Source: Gordius sp. MW1
Taxonomy: Eukaryota > Nematomorpha > Gordioida > Gordea > Gordiidae
Direction of reading: 5' to 3'
Length of the DNA stretch: 64,000 nucleotides
Assembly: GCA_964036665.1 (NCBI GenBank)
Contig: OZ038531.1
Span: 20,934,324 to 20,998,323 of the forward strand
The position numbers and the translations under genes were made by a program. Positions 1 to 11,896 of this stretch are shown here, in pieces. Numbering within the stretch: position 1 is the first letter of the stretch; every line of letters begins with the position of its first letter. Under the pieces are notes generated by a model. The model was given only the letters and a program-made list of their open reading frames with translations, had not been told where the DNA came from and made no database searches.

Positions 1-1420
1 GTTTGCAGAGCTCGCACATATATGGGGAAACGATGTCGCAGCCGAGGCGGAGGCCTATGGCGATGCGTAACTCTTCACCAGACATATGAAGACCCAAATT
101 CCTACTCATGATCGCTTCGAGCCATTCGTAACCGCTGTTGGAGGAGGCCCAATTGAAAAGGAGTTTTCCCTGGGATAGTTCATTTGAAGAGAAAAAAGCT
201 ACGGAACGTGCTATAAGGGGAAGGCTACATTCCTTTTGAGTCACTGCAAGTGGTCGTTCGGCCTACTAGTGCTTGTCCGCATCCCACATATAAAGAGCCA
301 CTTACAGGTGCGTCTGGGAGGGATGCGATCCCTGAGATTAGACAGTCGGTACTCATACGAGACAAAAATCCCGCTAGTGCAATCTGTCGTGGGGATCTAA
401 TCGATTTCCCAGTTTTAGAGGGAAGGGATGCAAGCCATTGTAAGGGACTAAATTTAAGGTTGAGGCAGGTTTCGATAAGATTTTGTACGCTCCTTTCGAT
501 GAGGTTGAGTTGCTTGGGGCAACTGAAGATAAGGGATGCACGCAGGGCGTGGTTAATTTTAGGGATTAAAAGGGAGTTAAGTTTTTTGCCAAAAAGAAGG
601 CGTGGTGAGGGGTAAGTTTTAGTAGTGTGGGTTATAAAGGTTAAAAATTTTCAAGAAGCGCTCGAAAGATGTGGGTCCTCCTAGTTGCGCCAAGGTGGCT
701 GAACTGGTCTAGACTGACGACGGGAAAAGGGAGCGTTGAGGAATCTATTGATGGATCCCTACAGTAATTTCGCATTTAAAATGGTTGAGCTCGAGGCCTA
801 TAGAGTCTGAAAAGGACTCAATAACAAACGGTATTTTGCTGATTTTGCTAGCGGGGCCAACCAGGAATCCGTCATCTATGTACCATAGGTTGCAGGAAAA
901 GCTACCGGTGTTAGAGAGTTTGGATGATGTCTTGTATAGCAAGACAAAAAAGTGCGAGGCCTAGGGGATTGCTTTGCTGTATTACTTTGGATGACTGATG
1001 ACCTTGTCTCCAAAGAGGAGAATTGATGGGGATCCGTAACAATTCAAAATACATGGGTAAAATTCTGGGTATGTTTTTTGAAAGGGTGCAAGAAATGCGG
1101 CTCTGTGGACGCTGTTGAAAGCGTTTTTAAAGTCCAACTTAACAGATAGTTGGGTCTGGCTTGATGATTCAAAGATGGTTCGGGCCGTATGGGCGGCTGC
1201 TTCACAACCTCCCTTAATTCCGAAGCCTAATTGGTTCGGGAGGAAGCTACATGCTAAAGAAGCACGAAGTTTGATCGTGATTAGTTTAGAAACTAAGCTC
1301 CTTAACTGAGCCTATGATTATGGGACAGATCGAGCCGTCGGGTTTGAAAGCCAACAGTTTTCCACCAAAGAGGAGATGGGTTATGTCTGGGGGGAAGTGA
1401 CCCCTCCTGATTATGTTACT
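1..1420 (-). mobile_element. LINE family A copy (RLE-type non-LTR retrotransposon), decayed, cut by window edge
   Basis: Read on the minus strand, this matches the LINE A copy at 45461-56875. It holds reverse-transcriptase motif A near 1115-1145 (an LDFKNAFN-like string) and a catalytic YIDD box in the 745-942 reading frame (NLWYIDDGFLVGP). The linker ahead of the zinc knuckle lies at 1-240 (SNSGYEWLEAI, GLHMSGEELRIAIGLRLGCD). The 3' part with the CCHC knuckle and restriction-like endonuclease lies beyond base 1. Reading frames are broken many times, so it is dead. The 5' edge near 1420 is judged only from where similarity fades. Confidence 0.8.
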
Positions 1421-1960
1421 AAATCATCAATAAAAATTTGATTCAAAGAATTTAAAATTGCGGATTGGTCTTAGTTGATTTTAGATCAGATATAACGTTT
1501 CTCAGAAACCCCTCGATCGGATTAAAATTCTATAATATTAGAAAGATGAACTGAACTATGAGCTGAACTTGAACTAGTTCATTTAGTCAAATTTGAACTA
1601 AGAACTGAACTAGTTTGTTTTTTTCAAAATAAACTTCAACTAGAACTAATTACTTTTGAAAAATATGAACTTGAACTAATTTTTTTCCTCAAAATGAACT
1701 ATGAACTTGAACTTGTTTATTTTTAAGATGAGCTTTAACGCTCTAGTCATTTTTAAAGAATATGTTTGATATATAATAATTGTCAAATGCTTAGATTTTC
1801 TGAACCATATAGGTTGGCTGAAAAAAAGATCTTTGGCAGTAATTCCTTATTAACTTGTGTAGGGTAAAGCTTATAGTAATACTTATGATGCTAACGTTAA
1901 AGATGTTGTTGAAGACCTGAAATATTGCTAGCAGGCATTTTTACTGCTTTAAAGCAGAAT
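1421..1960. repeat. GAACT-rich short-motif array and flanking AT-rich DNA
   Basis: Between about 1545 and 1740 the motif GAACT, and its inverted form AGTTC, recurs in strings such as TTGAACTAGTTCA. This is a subterminal-repeat style array like those at hAT or MULE ends, but no partner end was found. The rest of the stretch is AT-rich with nothing recognisable. Confidence 0.5.
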
Positions 1961-3182
1961 TAGAGACCTGCAAAATCGATTTATTTAAGGCCGGCCCGAG
2001 CCCGGAATTTAAAATAAAAAAAAACAGGCCCGGCCCAGGCCCAAATTTTAGCATCCTTAAAAACTAGGCCCGGCCCAGGTTTTGGGAAATTTAATCAAGA
2101 ATTTAGGTAAAATTTTTTATTAAAAAACAAAACGCACATAATAAAATTATAACTCGATAATGGAACCATTTATATGCAAAAAAACACAGGCATCAAAAAT
2201 TTCGACGTTTAAATTTGTTGTCCTTCAGCGGCCCGCTAACCAAAAACACCTCTCAGCGGCCCGCTGACAAAAAAAACCTCTTACTCGAGGCAGATTTGAC
2301 ATAGTGTAGTATCAATGTTATGTAATTGTTTTTTTATAGCAATCATGCCACATATCTGTTGTGCCTTAAACAATATAAAGTGTGATTCAAAATTTTATAC
2401 TTGAACAGTGTCCCTCTGAAAGCATTGAAAATGGTGGGAAATATCTTATTTGTTACATCTTCCATAGTTTAAACTATATTTTTAGATATAGTTGTTGGAC
2501 ATGGCTTAATATCCTTAGCATTAATATTGCCACGTATAGAGCCCAATTTGAGTACGTTGGGCTAATTGTATAAACCCATCACCAAAAATTGTATTGAAAG
2601 ATTTTGCAGGGTTTGCAAGTTTTGTTGAAGGTGGCTTACATAGGTAATTGTCCAAGTTTTACATTTTTTTCCTTTCCTTGACTTTTTTACAGCATTTATG
2701 CTTTTAAAGATGAGTGTTCCCTATTAAGGATTATCAAAACTAACATAAATCTATACCTGATGAGCAATAATTATAGGATAACACATTCTTGCAAATCTTA
2801 CAAAAACAAAATCTATTTTCCTATCCATATTGTCATACACATATAGAAATCTTTTCCATACTTAACTCTTTCCTCTAAGATTTTCTTTTACTTTTTGTAA
2901 TTCTTTCTGAATATTTACATCTATAAGCAGTAGATTTTTTTTTCCATACTCAATTGTTTGTATATTAAAAAAAAGGAAATGAAATAAATGTTTAACAGAT
3001 TCAATAACTTGTAATTAATTTATTTTTTCAAATTTTAGAAGACTACTTAAACTACTACTTTTAAATTATTTCGGACCGGGCCTATAATTTATGAATTAGG
3101 CCCGGCCCAGAATTTTAAACCCTTAAAATTATAGGCCTGGGCTTTTCCCGGCCGGGCCTCGGGCCGCCCGTGCAGGTTTCTA
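1961..3182 (-). mobile_element. hAT element, GGCCCGG-terminal family, copy 1 (left duplicate)
   Basis: The left end TAGAGACCTGCA and the right end (minus strand TAGAAACCTGCA) are inverted repeats, each followed by GGCCCGGCCC-rich DNA. The flanks AGCAGAAT (1953-1960) and AGCACAAT (3183-3190) are an 8-bp target duplication with one change, as in hAT elements. The interior matches the copy at 21230-22248, whose minus strand keeps a BED-finger-like and N-terminal transposase segment. Here that segment is too decayed to code, so the element is non-autonomous. Confidence 0.8.
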
Positions 3183-4275
3183 AGCACAATACACTTCCCA
3201 ATTTTATTTGATTCATCCCTGGATACTCTGAAATGTTTAAGCAGCTTGCTCTTTTTGAGTTGGATGATGAACTCGTTGCGCATAAACTCATTATAGGTCT
3301 AAAATTTTTATATTATATAATAAAGCTATACAAATAAGTAATAAAATATAAATGTTCATATACCCTACTATGTTGTCTATTAAATAAGATTATATTACAA
3401 ATTTAAAATTTGCGCGAAGCGGATAATTAGCATAAGTAATTTAATATCAAAAATTTCAAAATCATAGTAGTTTGCATTTAATATCCTAAATGTAAATATC
3501 ATTAAATAAAAATATTAAGTCTCAATAGGTAAAAATAAAAATTGAACCCTAGATCTCGCTGATAAAATCTCGTCTCGTCTCGAGGTAAAAATTCCGCATT
3601 TGCTTAACTGGTTTTTCGCTTAAAGGATCTACAACCAATCAAAATGTAGTTCAAATTTGCAAAGCATGCTTATAACTTACTAGTTTTATATTTATTAATG
3701 TTATAAACGCTTTATAAGGTTACAAAAACTTATATTAAGCACATAATATATGAAGATTTAATATTTTATTGCTTCATATATATTTCTTTCATATTAAGCA
3801 TATAATATATGAAGTTTAAATTTTTTATTGCTGCATATATATTTTCTTTTATAGTTTAGATTAAATGCTTTATAATAAGTTAATATGCATTTATAATATT
3901 TAATATCGTTCCTAAAATTTCAATTTTTTTGCAATATATGAATTGTGCATTAGACGAGATGAGTGTAAATCAAAAATTATCGTCTCGATCTCGACTCAAT
4001 TATTCCTTTCTCGGTTTTTCCGCTTTACTAATAAGAGTTAAATACAAAAAGAGCATTTTAAAAGCTATGCAAAAATTATAGATCAATATTAAGCCGTCCT
4101 TATACTTAAATACGTTTGAAACTTTTGAGATTTTACTATGAACTCGTCTTTGGTCTGAACTGTTTTGTTTACACAAGGTTTGAAACATTAATCTTAACGA
4201 AAAATTTGTAAAACGCCAACCGTTTGCCAACTATTTTTTTAAAATTTACCATTAAAGTTCACTATGTATAGTATA

Positions 4276-5782
4276 CTAGCTGTGCCCGGCCAAGCGTTGC
4301 TTTGGCTCAGTCCTTAAGTGGTTAATTAAGTATAAGCTATTAATAAGACTTATCTAAAATGGGGTCATATATTAAATAATTTATAATGTGAAAGGTCCGA
4401 ATGATTTTATGAACCCACTATTTTTAGTATATATTTATATAATAAGACAAACCAAATGCAAATTCTGTTTTAATCATCAAATCCGACTAAAATTAAATAT
4501 TTTTGAAAAAATTGCTTATTAATGCTGTTACTTATTATACAATAATACCATTATTTTATTTTTCTAGTTAGCTGATTTATTTGAAATACAATTTTCTTTA
4601 ATATAATAAAATAATTAATTGAAGGATGGATAATTATTAAAAATATGCTTCTATGATCGACCACGTGATAATAATGACAAAAACTGCATAATTTAAATTT
4701 TATTTAATTAATTTAAATAGTCTGTTAATGTCAGATATTTTTAAAACAAAAAGGTATTTTAGGAATCTGAAAAAGCTATTTTACCCCTGGCCTATCGGGG
4801 CATCTACGGCTAAATCTTCGCTCGAATCGGATCTGAAGTTTCAGAATTTAGCCCTTTTTTAAAACCAAAAGGCCGAGAAATGTCCGATATTTTTAAAACT
4901 AAAAGGAATTTTAGCAATCTGAAAAAGCTATTTTACACCTGGCCGCCCTGAGAACCTACGGGTAAAGTTTCGCGCAAATCGGGCCGGTAGTTTCAGAATT
5001 TATTCTCATTTAAATATCTCATTTAATAAAAATTAATGATAGATAAATAATGACATTTATATATAAATAGCATTTACTCAGAATAATCAACGTTGGACTA
5101 TTTTATATTACATTTAAATTATATATACCTTCATCTTTCTCATTTAAAATATCTCATTTAATGATAATGAGAAAAATTCATCTTCTTCACCTATATATTT
5201 TCTCAAATAATCTATAATTTTATTTATTTCAGGTTAATTCATAAATTTTATGTTGTCACCGTTAAGAAAAGATGACGTTTAAGAAATTTAATTCATAAAT
5301 TTTATGTTGTCTTGTCACCGTTAAGAAAAGATGACGTTTAAGAAATTTAATTCATAAATTTTATATTGTCACCGTTAAGAAAAGATGACGTTTAAGAAAT
5401 TTAATTCATAAATTTTATATTGTCACCGTTAAGAAAAGATGACGTTTAAGAAATTTAATTCATAAATTTTATGTTGTCACCGTTAAGAAAAGATTACGTT
5501 TTACTACAAACTACTATAAGTGATACACTTTTACTACAGAATTGTCTGTATATGCAAATTTTCGACGAACGCGAGGAGGTGCGTTTGATTGACAGTTTAT
5601 TGAACGTCAAAACGCATAAAACCCAATATCTCGAAAACTAAAAGGAATTTTAGGAATCGGCAAAGGCTATTTTACCCCTGGCCGCCCTGGGAACCTAGGG
5701 GTAAATTTTCGCGCGAATCGGGCCGGTAGTTTCAGAGATTAGCCCTTACATACATACATACACTTTACTTTATATATATAGA
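4276..5782 (-). mobile_element. Non-autonomous Helitron (H1), with empty site in the other duplicate
   Basis: On the minus strand it begins TCTATATATATAAAG and ends with a small hairpin (AAGC-AAC-GCTT) followed by GGCCGGGCACAGCTAG. It therefore has 5'-TC and 3'-CTAG, inserted between A and T without target duplication. The second duplicate at 27778-27790 reads straight through (GGTATATTTTACC), which is the empty site and fixes both ends. It carries no Rep/helicase reading frame; it holds a 54-bp tandem array. Confidence 0.85.
5233..5502. repeat. 54-bp minisatellite, about five units, inside Helitron H1
   Basis: A unit containing TTGTCACCGTTAAGAAAAGA repeats about five times. Copies are nearly identical; one has a small TTGTC duplication. 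Internal tandem arrays are common in non-autonomous Helitrons. Confidence 0.9.
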
Positions 5783-6666
5783 TTTTACCATTTTAAGAGT
5801 TCACTTCGAATCTACTTTTAGAGTTAGGTAAAGTAAATGTTTTGTGCGTTATTAATTTTATATTTATTTTTTTGTAGCCTCATTTCAAAAATATTTGACA
5901 TTTTTCAAATCTTTATATATAATTGCATTATTTCAATTTATAAATATTTTTTGGTATTTTGAAAATTTTGATGCTAGTATAATATGCGAATCTCGGAGAA
6001 TAAAATTTTTACGATTAAAAAAGTATTGTATTAAAAAGAATTAAAATTTGGATTAAACATGTTTTAGTTTATTGATTTTTTAATAGCAATTTATTGATAA
6101 TTATAAACTTAACCCAGTAATAAATGCTATGTATTACTAATCACCAAGAATATTAGTTTATAAACCGAAGTAAAAAGAATTTAGTAATCGATCTGTTTGC
6201 AAGAGCTACGTTTATAAATTTTATGGGCTTTGGCTGGGGTATACATGACCCCGTGAATGCAGTGCCTTTACATAAGTTTTTTTTATTTGGAAAAATATAA
6301 TTTTATCTAGAGCATACATATATAATAATCATATCAATTTTGAAAACACATTCTCACGTGTTGTTGGCCTCGATATACCTTCAAAAGTGATGGGTATAGC
6401 TAACCTCGCGAAATAACGATCATTTTTAAATCAAATGTTAACAATGATGTCTCTATTTTATGATTCCCTAATATAATCAAATTCTCCAGCGCCTAAGAGA
6501 AGGTTTAAGCTGTGTTCAAGACGATACATAAAATATCATAACCCATAAATCTAATAATATTTTTATTTAGATTTTTATAGATGATAAAATATGACGTGAT
6601 AAAACACAAAAGAAAATGTCAACTTTAGTGATAAGGAATTAGTTTAGAGAAATTGTTACATTAATA
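5783..6666. other. AT-rich duplicated DNA, no gene seen
   Basis: This matches 27781-28670 except for a central block (about 6000-6290), which in the other copy is replaced by a 255-bp dispersed repeat. No exon or RNA gene was recognised. Confidence 0.6.
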
Positions 6667-7850
6667 ACACTGGTCAACAAATAATGGACCTGTGAAATCA
6701 ACCTGCAAACTGTTTGTAGATTTTGGAAGTGTTTTTTACTATGAACACAAATATGTTTTTAGTTTTTCCCTATAAGTCAAGCTTATTAAATATTCGCTGT
6801 CAAAGTTGCCAAAAACGCCATTTTAAAGTTTTTCAAAGGTCAATAACTTGCAAATTATTCGGTAAAATTTTTATTTAATAAATTTAATTCATATAATAGG
6901 GGAGATGAATATTTCCAATTTTTTTATCCTAGCACATTTACTTATTAAATAAAAAAAAAATATACATTTTATTTGATAATTTTAGATGATATACAAAAAA
7001 TTACATACACGGCTAAAAAAATATAAAAACGCGCTATTGGATGGCCTTGATCCGTGTATGGAAATCGTGTTGGATTTAACGATTTCCATTGTGATCTTTT
7101 GCCTGATATAAAAGTACTCTTTCAAATCTAAAGAGACGCTGGAGATCGCTTTTCCAATTTGTTTCAGGAGAGCGAGAGCTTCAGCGCCTAAATTTCCATT
7201 TGTGGTTGCCACTAAGGGAATGAATATTGTGTCCGCGAGGGATAAATATTTGGCTGTCTTCCTATTCTCTGCACTGACTATATGGTCGGGAGAGGAGTTG
7301 GATGGGGCAAATATGTCGACCGTGGTGAAGTCCCAAGTGAGATTCAGTCCACGGGACCATGGAATGAGTGTGACATCGTCCGGTCTTTTCCCATCGGTGG
7401 TGCTAAGGCCGACGGGCTCCAAGGTGTTTGGGTAGCCAGCCTTCCTAAGGTACTGGCCGATGATTTTGTTGATAGCCGTGTGCCTGGGGTTGCGACCTTT
7501 GCTGTAATTGCAATGGAGGGGATGATGGCCATTGGGTTGGACCTGCTGTTTGCAGAGATCGCATACGATATACAAAATTAAATATCCCTATCTTTTTATA
7601 TTGACAAAATACCCCAGACTTGAGGTCGCCCTCCCTTCTCTTTAACACTAGGAATTAAGTGCTTGTTGTTGTTTATCTACTCTACTACTACTACCACTAC
7701 ATTACTACCACTGCTTTTCATAAAAAATTAAAAACTTTGCCCCCCCCCTTTTTTTGTCCTGGGGATTTGCTCACTCCCCCCATTTTTTACCCTCTCACCC
7801 CTTACGGGTTCCCCCAATGTAAAACTGGTTGCAAACACTACATGTAATTT
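6667..7850 (+). mobile_element. Left arm of an ACACTGGTCA inverted-repeat element, split by a LINE tail
   Basis: It starts ACACTGGTCAACAA and matches the left arm of the complete element at 28671-30010, including the block CAGACTTGAGGTCGCCCTCC and the CTACTACTACCACTAC stretch. The arm is interrupted by the LINE A tail at 6950-7575. It ends in C-runs near 7740-7800, and the inverted right arm is missing, so it is a half copy. Confidence 0.7.
6950..7575 (-). mobile_element. LINE A, 5'-truncated 3' end with RLE endonuclease domain
   Basis: The minus-strand frame of 197 codons (7575-6982) starts inside the CCHC knuckle (CDLCKQQ...HHPLHC). It continues through RHTAINKIIGQ, GKRPDDVTLIPW and LTWDFTTVDIFAPSN. 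This is the CCHC, RHxxxN, PD...D order of the restriction-like endonuclease of R2-group LINEs, which nicks the target for priming. It is followed by a conserved 3' tail. The frame here is unbroken, but the copy lacks the whole RT and is a dead-on-arrival insertion. A possible short target duplication (GATATACAAAA...TTA) flanks it. Confidence 0.85.
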
Positions 7851-8011
7851 TATAGACAACGTTATTTGTCTATAATTTGGAATCACTATTTTGTAAGGTG
7901 GTTAAAAGTTATTAGTTAGTTTGCGTGATGATTATGTTTATAATATCATTACTATTTAATATTTTTTAATGCTTTTAACACTAAAAGTGACTTAAGAGTT
8001 AGGCTTAACAC
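7851..8011. other. AT-rich, nothing recognised
   Basis: Short spacer between the half inverted-repeat element and the Penelope-like fragment. No structure or coding signal was seen. Confidence 0.5.
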
Positions 8012-8330
8012 TTGGCGGCATTATATCGGCTTAACGTGGTAAGAACAGGAATATATAACCACATTTTAAAGGAAAATTATACGTCAAAACTTAAACAATC
8101 AATTCTACTTTTTACAAAATCCTATTTTGAAAGGAAGACGTTAGAGTCCTTCTTTATTAGAAGACACCTTACTTTAAATGAAGATATTGGAAGGGTACTC
8201 CTCTACCCTTAGATCACAAAAATTTATCACTACCAAAAGAACATACTATTTAGTTTATTTAAATTTATTTTACCTATCTGATGATGTTTTTTATGAAAAC
8301 AAAATGTAATAATAATTATAATTTGTTTTT
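8012..8330 (+). mobile_element. Penelope-like element fragment (GIY-YIG endonuclease C-terminus and 3' tail)
   Basis: The 66-codon frame 8012-8212 ends ERKTLESFFIRRH-LTLNEDIGRVLLYP. That resembles the end of the GIY-YIG endonuclease of Penelope-like elements, where an arginine-rich helix with an invariant glutamate (R-LE--FI) is followed by -LN-D-G. The tail 8270-8310 (CTATCTGATGATG...GAAAAC) resembles the degenerate 'CCTGAAGATG...GAAAC' motif typical of Penelope 3' ends. The reverse transcriptase is not visible upstream. The family call rests on a short motif. Confidence 0.45.
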
Positions 8331-8795
8331 AACATCCTCGACAATTTTCGATAAGGTATCTATAAAAAACATTGAATATGAGGGTGAAGATCACCTAAAA
8401 AATGTAGTTGTTGTCTTGAGGAAGTAGTTTGATAATATTATTTATAAAAGCCAAGCGGCATATGCTATCGAAAGCATTTTAATCATGTTTTTAATAGGAA
8501 TCACCAAGAGGGAGGTGTTCCGGGGCTAAGCGTATAGCATGGGTGGCTATTTACACCATCCTTTGGCCCCACACGTTAACGTGTGACATTTAAAGCCACC
8601 TTGGTGTGTAGTATTCTACATGCCGATGACATAATAATAAGCGAGTATCCGAATAGCAAAGAGCGATTCAAAACGATAAGTTAGCAATGGCCTTTATATA
8701 CATAAATACAATGGTCACAGAGAACCCTTGGCAGAATAGTGGCCAATCGAATTTTCAACAGGTAGACAGGATTCTTCGACTTGATGATGCAACAT
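8331..8795 (+). pseudogene. Probable small reverse-transcriptase remnant in AT-rich DNA
   Basis: Around 8600-8680 one frame reads SILHADDIIISEYPNSKERF, whose ADDIII core looks like the catalytic YADD box of a non-LTR reverse transcriptase. Nothing longer supports it. A CACACGTTAACGTGTG palindrome lies at 8570-8585. Otherwise no feature was recognised. Confidence 0.3.
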
Positions 8796-9678
8796 TAGTG
8801 AGACCAGCACGGGAGACCGAGGCTCAGTCTGGCCCGGAAAAGTCGGGGGCTCAAACGGGCCCGGGCCCGTTCAAGCCTTAAATTTTGAGGTTTTAAAATC
8901 CAAGCCGGACCGGGCATAATTTATAAAAAGTAGGCCCAAAATAATTGATAAGTAGTAGTCTAAGTAGTTTTTAATTCTATTTAAAATAATATATGACATT
9001 ATCAATAATTAGTGATGACTTACATATTAAAAAAGTAAATCTGTTATTTTTAACATTAATTCTTTCCCGCTATTTTAACATACCTACAGTTGAGTAAGGA
9101 GCAAAATATAAATGTACTTCCAATAGCTGAAAATATTCAAATAATTTTTATAAAGTAAATGAAAACCGTAAAGGGAAGAACGAAGTCTTGAAAAGGTTCT
9201 TATTTGTGATTGTGTATAAGAATGTGGGTAAGAAAATGAATTTTGTTTTTGAAAGAACTGCAAGAATTTGTGTCATACTCTTCTTGCTCATCAGATTAAT
9301 TTGTTTTGATAATGCTTAATAGGGAACACTCATCTTCAAAAGCATAAATGATACAAAGAAGTCCAGGAAAAAGGAAATATAGAGAAATTGGAAAACTCAT
9401 TTATAAAGAGCGAAAAATTAATAAGTGGATATGGACATATTTAATGCCTGTGTTTTTGTGCATGAAAATAGTTTAATTTTAGAATTTTTAATTGTATTAT
9501 ATGAGTCCCATTTTTCAAGAAAGAATTTTACCAAATTTAGTTCTATTAAAATTTTTCTATAATTATTAAAATTTCGGTTTAAGCCCGAGACTTATTTTTA
9601 AAAATGCTAAATCTGGGCCGGGGCGGGCCTAAGTTTTTTTATTGCCGGGCCTTAAAAAATCGATTTTGCTGGCCTCTA
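8796..9678 (+). mobile_element. hAT element, GGCCCGG-terminal family, copy 2
   Basis: Inverted ends TAGTGAGACCAGCA (left) and, on the minus strand at the right, TAGAGGCCAGCA are each followed by GGCCCGG-type strings. The inner block 9230-9370 corresponds, in opposite orientation, to the BED-finger region of the copy at 21660-21850. No 8-bp target duplication could be recognised at the present ends, and no coding frame survives. Confidence 0.65.
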
Positions 9679-9959
9679 ATCATGAGGGAAGTTGCTAGGA
9701 ATCAAAAGAATGGCTTAAATTGTAAAATATATCCGGTGTAATATGAATAAAAAATTTAATAAAGCTGAATGCCAAGCTTACAAATTTATAGGAAAACCTT
9801 GTTAATTTAGAGAAGTCAAATATGGGTAAGGAAGAATAACTTTTGAAATAAAATCTGCCTTCAAGTAGGAATTTAAAAATGATTTTAAAAGCTCTATTCG
9901 GGCTCGGTAAAATAAAAATAGAATATCCAATTCAGACCGATGAAACGTTAGTTTGCAAA

Positions 9960-10099
9960 ACTCACATTCCCTCCATTTTCTTATTTGTTTCGCTTGGTTT
10001 TTAAATTAAGTTCGGCCTCAGTACGACTGACGGGATAAAACCAGACGGGCTAACGCTCATATATTAGTCCCGCGGTCTAAATCTCACTTGGGATTTTAC
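9960..10099 (+). mobile_element. LINE A fragment, left piece (split by hAT insertion)
   Basis: The sequence around 10020-10099 (ACCAGACGGGCTAACGCTCAT, TCCCGCGGTCTAAATCTCAC) is a decayed version of LINE A 56430-56500, coding the RPDG...PWSRGLNLTW part of the endonuclease. It stops at the TAG of the hAT element at 10100 and resumes at 11272. Confidence 0.65.
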
Positions 10100-11271
10100 T
10101 AGTGTTTCGATCTCGTCTCGTCTCGGTCTCGAAAACAAAATCTCGTCTCGTCTCGGGAGCGATTAAGAAAATCTCGATCTCGTCTCGTCTCGGTCTAGAA
10201 AAATCTCGGTCTCGTCTCGTCTCGACGAGAATTCTCGTCTCGTCTCGACTTTTAAATAAAAATATATTCGGAATAAAATTTCTCCTGTTTTATTAAAAAT
10301 ATAAATAAGTGTTCAAAAATCCAAATGGCAAATTTTATATTTTTTGAAAAACTTTAATACACAAACTTTTTAAAGATTTAGCGAGACACGACATCTCATT
10401 GACAATATAAAGATATGAATTAACTCATAAAGATAACATTTTCTATAAAAAGTGCAGACTAAAAAAACTATAAATAAATTTGAAATATAAAAAATTAAAT
10501 TTTATTTTTCTAGCAAATTATAATATTTGTATTAAATTCACGGTGTCTGTCAACTATAAATGGACTTCGAAAATTATATGTTCGCTTATAGTTGATTTAG
10601 TTGCATAATTGAGCAAAATGAGACCCTTTAATAACCTTTGCTAATGCTTCAAAGTAGACCTTAACATATTAAAGGCAAATGTTTAAGTCCATTAATATAA
10701 CCATCATTAATTATAGCCCATAGTGTTTATTGCATGTTTACTATAGCGCTATAAACCACAAAGTGCGAGTGACATTTAATGATGTTATTATTATTTACAG
10801 AATTGATAACTAGTTGCACAAATTAAAACGTTGTAAAAACAACAATAAAAGCAGCATTATTATAGAATTAAGAACATAAGGTTTAAACTTTAAATTAATG
10901 AGTACGTATTTAAATGTATGACAAAAATCAACCATACTTAGGTAAATGATTGCCAAATTTTAATTTTTTTACAAAAATATATAATATTAACTACACTTGG
11001 GATTTTTTTTAATATCAAATATATTCCATACATATTGATTTACACTTAATACCTTAAATGTAAATTAAAATACACAATAATTTACTAAAATCTAACGATC
11101 AATAAAAAGTCGAGATCTCGCCGAGAAAATCTCGTATCGTCTCGTCTCGACCTCAAAATTCTCGTCTCGATCTCGACTCCATTTTTCAAATTCTCGTCTC
11201 GTCTCGTCTCGGTTTTTCGAAACAAGACGAGACGAGACCGAGATTTTTCTCGGTTTTTCCGCATCACTAGA
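10100..11271. mobile_element. Non-autonomous hAT, TCTCGTCTCG-terminal family, inserted in LINE A
   Basis: It opens TAGTGTTTCGATCTCGTCTCG and closes with CGGTTTTTCCGCATCACTA (minus strand TAGTGATGCGG). Dense TCTCGTCTCG arrays lie at both ends (10100-10250, 11110-11260). The flanks GATTTTAC (10092-10099) and GATTTTTC (11272-11279) are an 8-bp target duplication with one change, and the LINE sequence continues directly across. The left 730 bp match, inverted, the right end of the element at 13010-14002. No transposase is left. Confidence 0.75.
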
Positions 11272-11640
11272 TTTTTCTACGGTCCACATTTTCGCACCCT
11301 TAAACTCTTCCCCTGACCTTATTATCAAGGCAGAGGAAAAATATTTTACTCTCACCAATACAGTTCATCCCAGTGATGGCTGAAACTAAGCAACCTAGGT
11401 TCAGAGGCTCTCGCTTTCCTCAAACAAATCGGGAAAGCGATGACGAATTCTTCTTTAGAACCTAAGGAATTCTTCTAAATCAGGCAAAAGATCACTATGG
11501 AAATTGTCAAATATAACACGATTTCCATACACGCGGATCAATGCCATCTAATTAGTTTTCAACGCGTTTTCTTTTGTAGTATTTTATTTACCAATGTATT
11601 TTACCCATGTGATACTTTTATTAATTAATTTGAATAAAAT
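11272..11640 (+). mobile_element. LINE A fragment, right piece with 3' end
   Basis: This continues the LINE A endonuclease (ACGGTCCACATTTTCGCACC corresponds to TVDIFAP) and the conserved tail AAGATCACTATGGAAAT...ACACGATTTCCATACACG, shared with 56720-56765 and 7060-7100. It is heavily mutated and not coding. Confidence 0.7.
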
Positions 11641-11896
11641 TAGTAATTTAAAAAAAAAATTATAAGCAGCAATTCAATTTATTTTACTTTGATTTAAACA
11701 TTATAAAACCAAATTAAAGGTTGTATCAACTTTATAAAAGGCAATAAAAATTAATTAAAATGTTTATAATAAAGTTTGTTAAACTTGGGTCACTGCACTG
11801 TCTCAAAAGTTTAAATTTACATTATTTAAACCAAATTCATTAAGTTTTTGCCAAAATTAATCTTATTACCTTTTATCAATATCTTTTATGATCAAG
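11641..11896. other. AT-rich, nothing recognised
   Basis: Between the LINE A tail and the first thrombospondin-like exon. A frame open from 11829 (FIKFLPKLILLPFIN) precedes the exon, but it is pyrimidine-rich and more likely intron. Confidence 0.4.

Larger units (their letters stand above)
3183..7850. repeat. Left copy of a multi-kilobase duplicated segment
   Basis: Apart from its private insertions, this stretch follows the same order of sequence as 22249-29150: DNA right of the hAT end, TCTCGTCTCG motifs, the 'CGGTTTTTCCGC' block, the 'CTCCAGCGCCTAAGAGAAGG' block, and the arm of an inverted-repeat element. Both copies contain the same hAT and the same inverted-repeat element at the same places, so the ancestral segment already held them before it was copied. 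No open reading frame of host type was seen in it. Confidence 0.75.

Noticed and set aside
250-615. 121-codon plus-strand frame
   Set aside because: Antisense shadow of the decayed LINE A on the minus strand.
5233-5502. CRISPR-like regular repeat
   Set aside because: Units are head-to-tail with no variable spacers; it is a minisatellite inside a Helitron in eukaryotic DNA.
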